DNA from: Persicaria tinctoria
Taxonomy: Eukaryota; Streptophyta; Magnoliopsida; Caryophyllales; Polygonaceae
Reading direction: 5' to 3'
Assembly (NCBI GenBank): GCA_037127255.1
Contig: JBANSL010000004.1
Location: 16,189,967-16,253,966 of the forward strand
Length of the DNA stretch: 64,000 nt
Part shown: positions 20,378 to 32,401 of the stretch, in pieces
How positions within the stretch are numbered: the first letter of the stretch is position 1
How the letters are laid out: every line of letters starts with the position of its first letter
Translations under genes and position numbers: made by a program
The notes under the pieces: model-generated
Databases searched by the model: none
Seen by the model: the letters and a program-made list of their open reading frames with translations, nothing else
What the model was told of the DNA's origin: nothing

Positions 20378-21556
20378 AACCCATGAACAAAAAATAATAT
20401 TAACTTTAAAAATTATAAATTTATATACGAACTATATTCATATTAACCGAAAATAATACGGGTCATCTTTTTGGCCAACATTCCAACAATATTGCTAATT
20501 TGGCAATCTGAAAATTACTCTGGACTAAAAATGTAATTAAGAATAAAGTTGGGTAGAAAATTACAAATCTAAAAAAAATTCAATCTTCATCTTCCTCCTG
20601 TTGAGCCATTGCCAGCCGTCGGGGATATGCTACAAATTAAAGGAGAGCTTGAACCACCTATGTCTGGATAGCGGCAAGGAGGCCGGGTGGGCCTTGCGTT
20701 GCCCAAAAACATCGACTATTGCCACTATATAATTTGGAATAACCTTGATTGATTTTTCGAGAAAGAATTACAAAACCCTAAATTTGTCAACATCAAATTC
20801 GACTCATAAACTAATGAATTTGATGAAATTATAAGTTTTTTGTTATTTGCCTTTGTTAATTTGCATTTTCATGATGAAAATTGCGCAAATCCTGGTAATA
20901 TTTAAGTGAAAATTTATTATGAATATGGCGGTGATTATTTGTCTATGTGAAATCGGGTTCACCCACCAGAAATGGAGGTGAGAGAGTGTGGGCAGCAGGA
21001 GTCGGTAGTGGTTGGAGAGGAGATGTCGGCGGTAGACCTTGCCTATTGCAATCTTTGGAGAGGGGACTACAACTGCTCGAGGAAGAAGATGAACAGACGA
21101 ACAGTTTGTGTTTGGACTACCTTGCTTGACTTCATTCTTAATTATATTTTTAGCCCAAAGTAATTTTCAGGTTGCCAAATCAGCAATATTGCCGGAATTT
21201 TGGCCGAAAAGGTGACTCATATTATTTTTGGTTAATATGAGTATAGTTTGTATATAAATTTATACTCCCTCCGTTAAGAAAAACATGTCGTTTTAGGGGT
21301 AAAATTTTGTTAAGAAAAACATGTCGTTTTAGGTATTTTGGTGTTCACTTTCCAAAATTACCCTTGTCATGATTAGATGTTTTTTAGTTGTAGTTTTCAA
21401 TAAAGTGGAAAAGTAGAGTAATGATTAGGGGTATAAGTGTATTTTTGTTTGCTTTTATTTGATTTCTTAAAAAATGTGCAAATGTCTAAAATGACAAGTT
21501 TTAATTAACGGAGGGAGTAATTTTTAAAGTTTATATTATTTTTTATTCACGAGTAA
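20378..21556. mobile_element. Foldback DNA element with long inverted arms
   Basis: The left arm (about 20378-20553) and right arm (about 21125-21556, split by a Stowaway MITE) are inverse copies with roughly 85-90% match by eye. Shared phrases include ATATTGCTGATTTGGCAACC and TATAAATTTATATACRAAC. The 570-bp centre has no recognisable gene. Arm length suggests a Mutator-type foldback, but no clear TSD was found because the left end abuts Mutator-like copy A. Confidence 0.7.
21265..21517. mobile_element. Stowaway MITE inside the foldback right arm
   Basis: CTCCCTCCGTTAAGAAAAAC at the left and an inverse CGGAGGGAG at the right are flanked by TA (21263-21264, 21518-21519). A 30-bp segment (GTTAAGAAAAACATGTCGTT) is tandemly duplicated near the left end (21275 and 21309). 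Confidence 0.85.
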
Positions 21557-21935
21557 TAGTAATTGCTGGTATTATTTAGAGTAATTTTTCCTTAGTTGAT
21601 TCACCTAAATGACTTCCCCCTTCCACCTTTGCTCAGATCCATTGGGCCTAGCCCAATTATGCACACTTCTCTAAGCTTCAATCTTCATAACTGAACATAC
21701 ATGCGCTTTGTCCCAAATAACTATATGCATGTCTCTTCAGATGACCGTATCTTCACCAACAACCATTACTTCTTCAAGTTCTTCTTCCTGTTTAACTTCA
21801 TAAAAAACTCAACTAACACTTGTTAAATTCCATGTAACTTCTTTGTTATCATCAAAACTTTTCAAGACAATATAAATATATAGCATTCACCAAATGACGA
21901 CCAAAACAATAAAATAACAGCCAATGAATTAAATA
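21557..21935. other. Intergenic stretch, no gene seen
   Basis: Unrecognised sequence ending in the AAATA TSD (21931-21935) of the next retrotransposon. Confidence 0.5.
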
Positions 21936-22834
21936 TGTAGATCGTAGTTCTCTGGACTCACAGATTGGAGTTCAAGATTCAGATCAAGAAGCGTGAATAC
22001 GAAAACAAGAAAGCAAGAAAGGACACAACGATTTTACGTGGTTCGGGAAAAATCCCTACGTCCACGGAGCCTCGGAAGAGGAGACTCGAGCTTATCCACT
22101 ATATCAAATCAAGCTTACAAGGTTTCGAGATCGACAGGCTAGATGTAAGGCTAATATAGACAATACAACAGGTAATCGCAAGTACAAAGGGAAGACACGA
22201 GAAGAAGTGGTAAAGCGTAGAAGAAACTCCCTGGATCTGGTGTCGGAGACCAGATCTGCTCCAGGAAGGCCGTCGGAGAAGACAGCCAACGCCGGACAAG
22301 AAGCACACAAAGGTGGTGTAGCTCTTCGAGGATCAGATAAGAGGTATCCTATGAAGATCCGCCTCAAATCTGATCGGAAACGCCGGAGGAGTGCTCGAAG
22401 CACCTTGGAACCCTAGCGCCGCTCTCTTTCTCTCTCTTTCTTTCCAATTGGATAACCTGAAGCGTCTGAAGAAGTGAGAAACCCTAGCGCCCTCATCCGC
22501 TTTTATAGGCAAGCGCTCTTAGCTGAAATGAAGCGTTCCGAGCTAGGGCAAGCCACAAAAGTTGGAGCGAGCTTCTTTGGGCCGAGTCCAGGTAATGGGC
22601 CTTTTAAGCCCAAATCCGGCAACACATATATATCACATTTACATTAACTCTACCACTATATATTATACATAATACATGATCACAAGACATAATCTTGCAA
22701 TTCAAATGTGTAATATATAATATGTAGGAGAGTATATGTATGTGGTTATCATCTATATTAAAGCCCTTAATCTATCCTTAACTCTATCTCAAAACCCCTA
22801 AATATCTATAACCATGATTAAGTTTGGCATTACA
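21936..22834 (-). repeat. 3' LTR of the nested Copia element (899 bp)
   Basis: The plus strand begins TGTAGATCGTAGTTCTCTGG and ends GGCATTACA. The inner junction is preceded on the minus strand by a purine-rich AGGAGGGTAAAT tract, the likely polypurine primer. It contains no gene; frames seen inside are shared with the other LTR and are not conserved proteins. Confidence 0.9.
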
Positions 22835-23082
22835 ATTTACCCTCCTAATCTATGTTCTAAACTTCTGTATTCCTGATTCAACAATAGTGGATAAAGCTCA
22901 TGTCTTCAACTCTTGTAACATCATCGGCTCTGTACCTGTTCGTCATGGTGGATCTCCAAGATGGAGATAGTCCCTGCAAAAGAGAAATTTGCTAGGGGGT
23001 ACAATCTTTGTGCCGAAGTCAGCTGGATTCACATCTCATTTGATCTTCTTGACGTCCATCTCATTTGCAACAACCATGTTCC

Positions 23083-26000
23083 TTACAAAATGGAATCGCA
23101 CATCGATGTGTTTAGTGCGTTCGTTGTACATCGGATCTTTGCAGAGATATAAGGCACTCTGGCACTCTGACTGTCCATGTGCAGAACAAGTTTTAAAGTT
23201 CTCTGAAGAACTTCCTTCAAAATCCCCTTTAACGAGATAGCCTCCTTAGCAGCTTCTGTAGCAGCCATATACTCAGCTTCTGTGGAAGACAGAGCTACAA
23301 CTGTCTGCTGCTGCGACTTCCATGAAATACAATTCCCAGCCATAATGTAAACAAATCCATGCAATTGATTACTGGCATAATCAGAATCAACAAATCCATA
23401 TAATAGGCAGTGGTAGACTTACGATTATCTTTATTACTGGCATAATCAGAATCAACAAATCCATGCAATTGATGTATAGTGCTATGCAAACCATAATGTA
23501 AACACAGATTTTTGGTGCCAGAGAGATAACGAAGCAAGTATTTCAGAGCAGCCTAGTGGTCATTCCCTGGATTAGACATAAAACGACTTAAAGCACTGAT
23601 AGCGAAGGCTAGGTCAGGGCGGGTGCAAAGCATGGCATACATAACGGATCCTACAACTACGTCATAAGGGAATCCTATCCATTTCTTTGATCTCTTCGGG
23701 TTTGGTTGGACAACTTTTCTTGGTGAGCTCTAGGTCCCCTCCTAAGGGTATGGAGGTAGGTTTAGAGGTGACCATATTGAATCTCTTCAAAACTTTTAAT
23801 ATATAGTCATCTTGAGATAACCATAATTGTTTATTGGGTCGGTCTCTTATAATGTTTACGCCAAGAATCTTCTTGGCACTACCTAGATCTTTCATGTCGA
23901 AATATTTCTTTAGGTCCTTTTTAACACTATTAATGAGAATAATAGAACTACTGATAAGAAGAATATCATCAACATATAACAACACATATAAAGTAAATGT
24001 ATGTATCATAACTGCTCCTATGAAACCCAAGTTCCCTAATCACGCTATCAAACTTAAGGTTCCACTGTCTAGGGGATTGTTTTAACCCATAGATGGACCT
24101 TTTTAGTAAGCAGACATGATCAGGACGGCTCTTGGCAACAAAGCCTTTAGGTTGTTTCATATATATGGTTTCATCTAAGGTACCATGCAAGAAGCAGTTT
24201 TAACATCCATCTGTTCTAGTTCCCAATCAAAGACAACACACATAGAAAGCATAAGTCTCATAGTTTTATACTTAACTACGGGTGCAAAAATGTCGTTATA
24301 GTCTATTCCCTCAATTTGAGAGAACCCTTTGGCTACTAATCTGGCTTTAAACCTAGGGGGATCATTCAATTTTAGACCTTCATTGAGCTTATAGATCCAC
24401 TTGGAATCTATCAGCCGGGTTTTAGGAGGTCTAGGGACCAATGTCCAAGTCTGGTTGACATACATTGACCCCATCTCATCTTTCATAGCTTTTAACCATT
24501 GCCTAGAATGCTCACTTTTAATAGCAGATTCATAAGAATTTGGAGTAGTAGGGTGTCTAATATGATCAACAGTCAGAAAAGCATACTCTACAATAGAACT
24601 ATACTTCTTATTAGGGATGATGGTCCTAGGTTCCCTGTCTCTAGTCAACTGATAGTCATGTAAGCTAGGAAAATCAGATGCAGATGCTAATGCAGGAGCA
24701 ATTGAAGTAGATGCATGCAAATCAGAAGAATGGGGGGAGGATAAAATAGAGGACTCCACTGGGGAGTCAATAGAGAGGCCATTTACATCACTTAAAGCAG
24801 AAGTAGAGGGGAGAGCAGGAGAATAAGTAGAGGGAAGAGGGAAAGGATAAGACTTAAAGGAGGAGGATGAGTCATGATCCTCTTCGTCGGTAGCCTCGTC
24901 ACCATCTTCTTCAACTTCTGTGTTCTCCAGAGGCTTGTCGCCTTCATTTGCCCCTTGTAGTGTAGAGTGTGATTGCTTTGCTGCTGGTCTAAAAACTCTA
25001 CCAGTGTCGCATTCATCATCATCAACTTGTAAGGTGGTGGATTCTGCTGGGATCCATCCACCAGCTTGATCATTTGTACCTGCAAACTCAGAGTGTGTAG
25101 TTAGTTTTTCTTTTATGGGAAACTCAGACTCATTAAACTTAACACTCCTAGTAGTGATCACCTTATAGGGTCCTTCTTGAAGCAGGAGAACCCTATAACC
25201 TTTGACACCATCAGGGTATCCTAAAAGAACACCCTTGACAGCTCTAGGTTGGAGCTTACCCTGTGAAATGTGGGGGTATGCTGCACAACCAAAGGGCTTG
25301 AGGTAACAAGGTTTGGTGCTTTTCCAGTCCACTTTTGCTGTGGTGTTAGAAAATTTATCACACTAGAAGGGGACCTGTTGATTAGGTATGCTGCTGTCAG
25401 AACAGCTTCTCCCCATAGGGTGTTTTTCAACCCAGAGGAGATAAGCATACACCTAGTTTTTTCTAATAGGGTCTTGTTCATTCTTTCAGCTGTCCCATTT
25501 TGCTGTGGGGTGCTAGGGACAGTTAGATGTCTTTTTATCCCCAATTGTTGGCAGTAGTCATTAAATTCTTTGTTGCAAAATTCCAATCCATTATCAGTTT
25601 TAAAGCATTTTAATTTGTGATCAGATTGGCTTTCAACCATAGCTTTCCACCTTTTAAAGGCTTCAAAAGCTTGGTCTTTAGTTTTCAAGACACTTACCCA
25701 TACCTTGCGTGAGAAATGATCTATAAAACTTATGAAGTATCTCATACCACCTGCAGTGGGGACTTGTGCAGGTCCCCACAAATCACAGTGAACATATTCT
25801 AAAGGAACAGAGGCAGTATAAGAAGATTTAGGAAATTTCAGATTAGCAAACTTTCCAAACACACAATTTTCACAGAATTTAATCTCAGCAGGCTTTTTAG
25901 CAAGTAAACCACGTTTATGCAATTGAACAAGACCTTTATTGCCAATATGCCCCAGCCTATTATGTCAAGAAAGAGTCTCATCTAAGGTCATATGCTCAGA

Positions 26001-27373
26001 AGATATGGCTGGGTTTAATTCAGGTTTATTACCAAGAATATGATATAATATGTTCTTTCTAACAACCTTAATTATAACCCTATTGTTTCTAGTCACAATT
26101 CTTATCCCATTTTTAGAAGCCATGTGACAACCAAGTTCTTCTAGAGCAGACTCAGACATAAGGCTCATTCTTAAGCTAGGCACCCATCTAACATTGGTAA
26201 AAATTCTAACTATACCATCATGCATAACAAGAGGAACATCTCCAACCCCCATGATTTTCAAAGAAGTATCATCACCAAACATCACATCACCACAAGCAGA
26301 TTTATCAAGGGTTCTAAAATAATGCTCAGAAGGGGTAGCATGCATGGTACAACCAGAATCAAGGATCCAATTATCAGAATAGTCAGCAGAATATTCAGTA
26401 CACATAAAAAGCTAAGCAGGACAATCACTCATGCATTCCAAAACAGAGGCAGACAATTCAGTATGGTTAGATTTAGCAAGTTGTTCAGCTCTCTTCTTCT
26501 TTCTACAATCCTTAACCCAATGTCCCAAATTTCCAAAGTAATTGCATTTAGAGTTTGGGTCAGTTTTATCAGATTTATGATCACCCTTACAATTTTCTTT
26601 CTTATCCTTCTTAGCCTTTTTATTCTTATTATCCTTTTTGCTATTACCTTTGGTAAACATAACCTCAGGTTTGTCAGGTTTTTCAGTTCTGTCAGTTTTC
26701 AAACCTTTGATTTTAAAGACTTTCATGATTTCATTTTTCTCAATAATAGCTTCAATGAGTTTGCTTTGGTTAATTCATCTCGGCTAAATTGAATCACATC
26801 TTTAAAGTTGTCAAACTGACTGGGCAAAGAATTCAACAGAAGAATGGCCTGGTGAGAATCTTTAATTTCGTCATTGCATCTTTCAAGTTCTTGAGACATT
26901 TTCAGAAATTTGTCCAAGTTGTCATCCAAGGTTAATTGAGTGTTCATCTTGAAAGTAAACAATCGGCAAAGCAGAGAAATCCTGGAGGGCAGGGATTTAG
27001 ATAGAAACAGCTCCTCCAGGGCATGCCATAGAGAGGAAGCGGAAGAGTGTCTTACCACCTGACGAGCTATGCCATCAGTAAGCCGAAGCATGATCTCGGA
27101 ATGTGCCCTCAAGTCCAACTCCAGGTCTTCCTCAGATGGTGGAGTGGAGTCACACTTTACTCCTTTTCCCTTAGAATCTTGCGTCACAGAGGTTCCAGAG
27201 GCGTCCACCTCATCCTTGGCGCCTAGAGTGGTTGTAGCAACTGTGGATGTGGTTGATGTTGCCTTGACAGCCTTCCAGCATCCTTCCTTGATCAGTACGA
27301 CCCTCATTTTAACTTGCCACATGGCCAAGTCGATTATACCGTCAAATGGTTTAATCTTGAGGGCGATATCCAT
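23083..27373 (-). pseudogene. Copia gag-pol polyprotein, multiply disrupted
   Basis: Gag starts at ATG 27373 (MDIALKIKPFDGIIDLAMWQ). Order on the minus strand: Gag with LLNSLPSQFDNFKD; a zinc knuckle with its second Cys lost (CNYFGNLGHWVKDC, about 26545); protease WILDSGCTMHAT (about 26370); pre-integrase CENCVFGK (about 25870); integrase VHCDLWGP and KTDNGLEFC (about 25785, 25595). Reverse transcriptase follows with [30 protein letters not shown] (about 24335), YGLKQSPRQW and the active site LLYVDDILL (about 23980). RNase H has SSTEAEYMAATE (about 23275). Frameshifts or stops occur near 26725, 26410, 25960, 25330, 24185, 24000 and 23660. A 65-bp tandem duplication in RNase H repeats ATTACTGGCATAATCAG.. 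at about 23369 and 23434. It cannot act alone. Confidence 0.85.
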
Positions 27374-27562
27374 TGTTTAAGTACCTGTAAGGACAAAAAA
27401 AGGAGTCAGATACATTTTGCAGATGCGTATAAGGATAAAAAACACAAAATATAGACACAGAGTTCACAAACAGAGGAAAACCCTAAGCATCTATAAACTG
27501 CAGATAGATCTTGGTCAAGAACAGGTGACCAAAACTTAGATCTAGAGGTTAACAAAGGCAAT

Positions 27563-27574
27563 GCTCTGATACCA
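27563..27574 (-). other. Primer-binding site
   Basis: The minus strand reads TGGTATCAGAGC, a perfect match to the canonical initiator-Met tRNA site, 3 bp from the 5' LTR. Confidence 0.9.
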
Positions 27575-27577
27575 CGT

Positions 27578-28452
27578 TGTAGATCGTAGTTATCTGGACT
27601 CACAGATTGGAGTTCAAGATTCAGATGAAGAAGCATGAATACGAAAACAAGAAAGCAAGAAAGGACACAACGATTTTTACGTGGTTCGGGAAAAATCCCT
27701 ACGTCCACGGAGCCTCAGAAGAGGAGACTCGAGCTTATCCACTATATCAAATCAAGCTTACAAGGTTTCGAGATCGACAGGCTAGATCTAAGGCTAATAC
27801 AGACAATACAGCAGGTAATCGCAAGTACAAAGGGAAGACACGAGGAGAAGTGGTAAAGCGTAGAAGAAACTCCCTGGATCTGGTGTCGGAGACCAGATCT
27901 GCACCACGAAGGCCGTCGGAGAAGACAGCCAACGCCGGACAAGAAGCACACAAAGGTGGTGTAGCTCTTCGAGGATCAGATAAGAGGTATCCTATGGAGA
28001 TCCGCCTCAGATCTGATCGGAAACGCCGGAGGAGTGCTCGGAGCACTTTGGAACCCTAGCACCGCTCTCTTTCTCTCTCTCTATTTCCAATTGGATTACC
28101 TGAAGCGTCTGAAGAAGTGAGAAACCCTAGCGCCCTCATCCGCTTTTATAGGCAAGCGCTCTTAGCTGAAACGAAGCATTCCGAGCTAGAGCAAGCCACA
28201 AAAGCTGGAGCGAGCTTCTTTGGGCCGAGTCCGGGTAATGAGCCTTTTAAGCCCAAATCCGGCAACACATATGTATCACATTTACATTAACTCTACCACT
28301 AAATATTATACATAACACATGATCACACGACATAATCTTGCAATTCAAATGTGTAATATATAATATGTAGGAGAGTATATGTATGTGATTATCATCTATA
28401 TTAATGCCCTTAATCTATCATTAACCCTATCTCAAAACCCCTAAAGATTTAG
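27578..28452 (-). repeat. 5' LTR of the nested Copia element, inner part
   Basis: It aligns along its length with the 3' LTR (21936-22834). It is cut at AAGATTTAG (28444-28452), the Mutator target site; the outer 25 bp of the LTR continue at 36151-36175. Confidence 0.9.
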
Positions 28453-28491
28453 GGTGTCACTATGTACACCGCAAATCCGGATTAAGGATTT

Positions 28492-28680
28492 GCACGTCCT
28501 TAATGACGTGCTTGCACATTCTTAAGGACGTGCAAGTCTAGGACGGTGAACGTCTGCTAAAAAAGTCTTGCACGTCCTTAACAACGTGCAAGCACGTCCT
28601 TAAGGACGTGCAATGCTTGCACGTTGTGAAGGACGTGCAAACCCTAGTTAGGGTTTTGCGTTTAGGGTTAGGGCTTAGGT
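28492..28680. repeat. Palindrome and telomere-like cluster at the 3' end of copy B
   Basis: Five palindrome units lie at 28492-28511, 28514-28533, 28570-28589, 28592-28611 (perfect) and 28619-28638. Variants change mainly one half (AATGACGTGC, AACAACGTGC, GTTGTGAAGG). TTAGGG-type units (GCGTTTAGGGTTAGGGC) follow at about 28640-28680. Confidence 0.9.
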
Positions 28681-28867
28681 TTTCCGACGGTTTTGTAATG
28701 TTAATTGATAAAATTGTGTTTAGCTAGTGGATTTGAAGGATTTAGGGTCAAATTAAACAGAACACAAGAATTGTTAAGGTTTTCATTCGGATAATATGCG
28801 AATAACGTTACAAGGAACGGAAAAAAAGGTTTACATTCATAATTTTAATGAAGTTGTAGAATACAAT

Positions 28868-31582
28868 CTAGGAAAATAGTAAAGGACGGCCGGACTTGGC
28901 ACGCAAGGATCTAAATCTCTCAATCTGAGCTTGAAACGGAGCATCCCATTCTTCGACGCTCGGATGATGATGTTCGACCCATTCTAGTGGAGGCGGAGGA
29001 AGAGGAGCGTTAGGACGCAACCAGATATATGAGAACAAAAATTTAGAGTTAGAGTATTGACATATGTATGAAAAGCATGAATAGGTAATAAAAAAGAGGT
29101 TTGAAGTCGTACCGCGGCAAAATGGTATTGGTTTCCGATGCAGGCTACACCAAGAGTTGCTGATTGAGGGTTGTTAGCAGGTGTCGGCGAGATCATGGGG
29201 AGACATGTGAACGGATGATGCCAAGCTAGGACGACGAGAGGAATCTGATATACCATCGCAAATACTAAACCCATGATGGGTAGCTCTATCTACCGTCTCC
29301 TATCACCATGTGTGGCTCCCGCCCATCTTTGGTAGTCGACGAACTGCTGGAATGGGTACTCTCCCATATAACAACCGGCGTACAGATCGGCGTGATCCTC
29401 CAAGTGATTGCATAGTAACGTTTTGAGTTCCAGGAAAGCAGTCTCGCCGATCGGTGATGTCAAAGCCGCCAAAGCACGGTGGCCACAATGACCATCTCCA
29501 ACAGTGTCCCTCACCATCTGAATATGACCGAACATGAAGGGATCAACGTTGTTTCGACCCCAGTTGAACCCTCCGAACACATCATCACGTCCACGTTGAG
29601 CTGAGGTCGCTTGTGGACGAGGCCGAGCAGCATTTCGAGCAGCACGCACTTATTCTCTCTCAAACCTTTCCCTTACCTCCTCGTATGGCAACGGGTTGGT
29701 TCTGCAGGCATTCCTCGACCCCCGAGGCCTCCCCTTCCTTCGGACGCTTGCTGATGAGGGTGGGTGCAGCTCATCCTCGCATACATCGTTGGAAGCCGTG
29801 TATGAAGATGACAGCTCATACGGCAGTGGGGTGTCGTCGAGGTCAGTCCATGTCAAATCCATCCAAAACGGGTGGATGTCCTCGACGGGTATCGGATTAC
29901 CGGAGTTGACGTATGCCTGAATCTCATGGACACAAGGGATCCCGTAACAAACCCTCCAATGTCGGTCCGTGCATACCGGAGGAAACTTCTGGTTCACGAC
30001 GTCCTGCCACATCTTGTACAGATAATCGAAGCACTTTTTGGAGATCAAAGTCTTTACCTCATCAAAAAGGTTGACTTTATACGCCGCTGTTGGCCATTTG
30101 AAGCGGTCGATCTCCAAAGCAGTTTGCAGCTCATGCAGTTGACAATCGTTGACTCTATGGATTGCATCGATCACGATGCGGAAGTCACCAGTCGATGAGT
30201 GAAGTGCCTCCTTCAGAACCTTGTGTTGACCCTCAACTTTGTACACATTGAAGTGCATACCACTAAATATTCGATATTATATCATATTGTAATGGGAGAT
30301 ATGAAGTAAGGTTGTACCTGTTTGTCGTACGGGTGCCGAGATGGAAGACATTATCTACGTAGCACCGTACTATGCTCCTGCTGTATGGAAGCCAAACCGA
30401 CTCCAAATACGCCACCACACCTGGGAATGGGTGCCATGCAGCTCGTAGCGCCCGACGACGTCGGTTGAATGATTCATCCGACCTCGATTCGAACAGCCCC
30501 CAACAGTTGCCCTTAAAGATGCCAGCGTGGTTTAAATTCGTCGTGATCTTTAAAGCTGCTTCCTCGCATCTTCTCGTCATGTGTAACCAACAAAGGAGAT
30601 GCTGAACGTCGGGGAAGACAACATTCAGAGCCGCCAAGAGACCTAGCTCTCGATCAGTCATGATAGCTTGAGGCTGAACCGTCCTAAGCAAGATCTGAAG
30701 CTGTCGCAACACCCAGGCGTATGTGTCTTCGTTCTCTTGTGAAATGAAGGCATAGGCGATGCAGTAAGTATTGCCTGATGGTGTGAACCCGACCACCTCG
30801 CACAAAGGAATCCCATATCTGCAAGTGTAAATATGTTACATATAAAATACTTTATAATTGGCTATATGTGCAATAATTTAATCGTAATTAAGTAACTTAC
30901 GCATTTGTTTTGTATGTGCTGTCCATTATGATGACGTAATGGAACCTTCGGAGAAGGCGTATCCCGTCGGGATGTGCCAGGAAGAGGTCGCTCGAGATGT
31001 TTTCGTCATCCGGATGTCGTCTGAAGTCGTAGTAGTACCTTCTTTCCCGCAGATGGTGCAAGGTATCCTGGGTCATCGTCCGACTACCTCTTTCTTCGGC
31101 GACCATCATGGCGAGCGTGTTGGTAAGGCTCTTCCTTGACGTGACGCTGGTCTCATCCAACTTCCTCAATCCGTACCCAATGGATTTTGGAGGAGTGCCA
31201 ACTTCCTTCATCCACCTCGCCATCTTCTTTTCCCCCTCTGTCATCTGTCCGGCGATGGCGTGACCCTTCAAGCTCGTGGAAAGCCGTGGTTATGAACACC
31301 ATGGGTTACCGTCATGCGCCACTGACCCGGCGGAGCTTCGTGTCCGTGTAGAGAGAATGGACAACCACTTATCTTCGAATGCGTGCTCCGGAGCTTCCTC
31401 CCGCGTGGTCGGTACTCCCCAAACTGCTCGCAAGCAAGGAGAACCCCGCCTGGACGATTCGACGCCCCCGTCCAAGACCGCTTGATTACTAAAATCATGC
31501 AGTGTCTCCGACCCAACTCCTTGAAATGCGTAACCATTTTGTCACGGTCATTCCAAACCCTTGGGTCCGAGAACTCAGACAT
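28868..31582 (-). pseudogene. Mutator transposase fused to OTU cysteine protease, copy B
   Basis: Exon 1 (31582-30901) starts MSEFSDPRVWNDRDKMV, holds a DNA-binding region ending CPFSLHGHEAP..THGVHNHGF, and reaches the first catalytic Asp in VIIMDSTYKTNA. An intron with GT..AG ends spans 30819-30900. Exon 2 has GFTPSGNTYCIAYAFI, the second Asp in AIMTDRELGLLAAL, CWLHMTRR, and ends TRTTN at 30318. A short 55-nt intron follows, then a SWIM-like HWRVCYGIPCVHEI, a basic RRKGRPRGSRNACR linker and the OTU domain with VGDGHCGHRALAAL and NQYHFAA. The last exon is 28868-29026 (RPNAPLPPPPLEW.., ending PLLFS). Lesions: a 1-nt frameshift near 31270, TAA at about 29650 between transposase and OTU, a break near 29290, and the last acceptor changed from AG to AT (29027-29028). 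A Mutator-OTU fusion joins a nuclear transposase to a predicted deubiquitinase-like fold. Confidence 0.85.
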
Positions 31583-31834
31583 AAAGTCTCAAAACTGTAT
31601 TCACATAATTGGAAATATGAACAAAGCGGAAGGAATACGAAATATGTTGAATCTACGAAACCTATATGTACTTGGGATACTTGGAGACGAGGATTGCTTT
31701 GCGGCTTGGCCATAACGATTCTAACGGCGAAAGAATATATCGAAAGAAGTCGGACTTTGTTTTGGAGTGCGGAATCAAGCTGTCCTCCTTCGCTTCAAAT
31801 AGGCACTGTTGCGTTCATTGTAAGAAGAACCCTA

Positions 31835-32035
31835 GCACGTCCTTAACGACGTGCTGCACATCCTCAAGGACGTGGTAGGGTTTAGGGTTTGGGTAGGGTT
31901 TTAGGGTTTGGCTAGGTTAGGGTTTAGGGTATGGAAACTGCACGTCCTTAAGGACGTGCAGTTTCGACATACCCTAAAACCCTAGCTAAACCCTTTAAAC
32001 CCTAGCCAAACCCTTAAACCCTAGCCAATCTTTAA
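31835..32035. repeat. Middle palindrome and telomere-like cluster of copy B
   Basis: Palindromes lie at 31835-31854, 31856-31875 and 31940-31959. The last extends to a perfect 30-bp palindrome at 31935-31964 (AAACT arms). Degenerate GGGTTTAGGG and CCCTAGCTAAACCC runs flank it on both sides, in opposite orientations. It sits between the divergent ends of the PMD 3' and transposase 5' regions. Confidence 0.9.
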
Positions 32036-32401
32036 GGTAGTTGTATCAAGTATGAGGATATGGATATCCAAGGTAGTCGCAAAAGTGTCGATCTACTTCG
32101 ATAATCTGTTTCTGTGCTCCTTCACAAATCCTGAGGGAAGTTCCTAACCAAAATATGCAGGAAAACATTATAAACAACATACACAATCTGGTTTCACGTT
32201 TTCGTTATCGAGCAACCTTATCATATTAACGTTTTCGTTTTCGTTATCGGACAACCTTATCATATTAACGTTTTCGTTATTGATGTTTACGTTCAATATG
32301 ACTCTGAAGAAATGAGAGGAGTCTAATAGAAATATAAAGATAGATACAAAATCCGTAATATAAAAGTATAATATCAAGATAGAAACTGCAAAAGTACATC
32401 A

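Noticed and set aside
22104..22403. Frames in the Copia LTR repeated at 27747-28046
   Set aside because: LTR-internal, shared between the two LTRs by descent, with no recognised domain.
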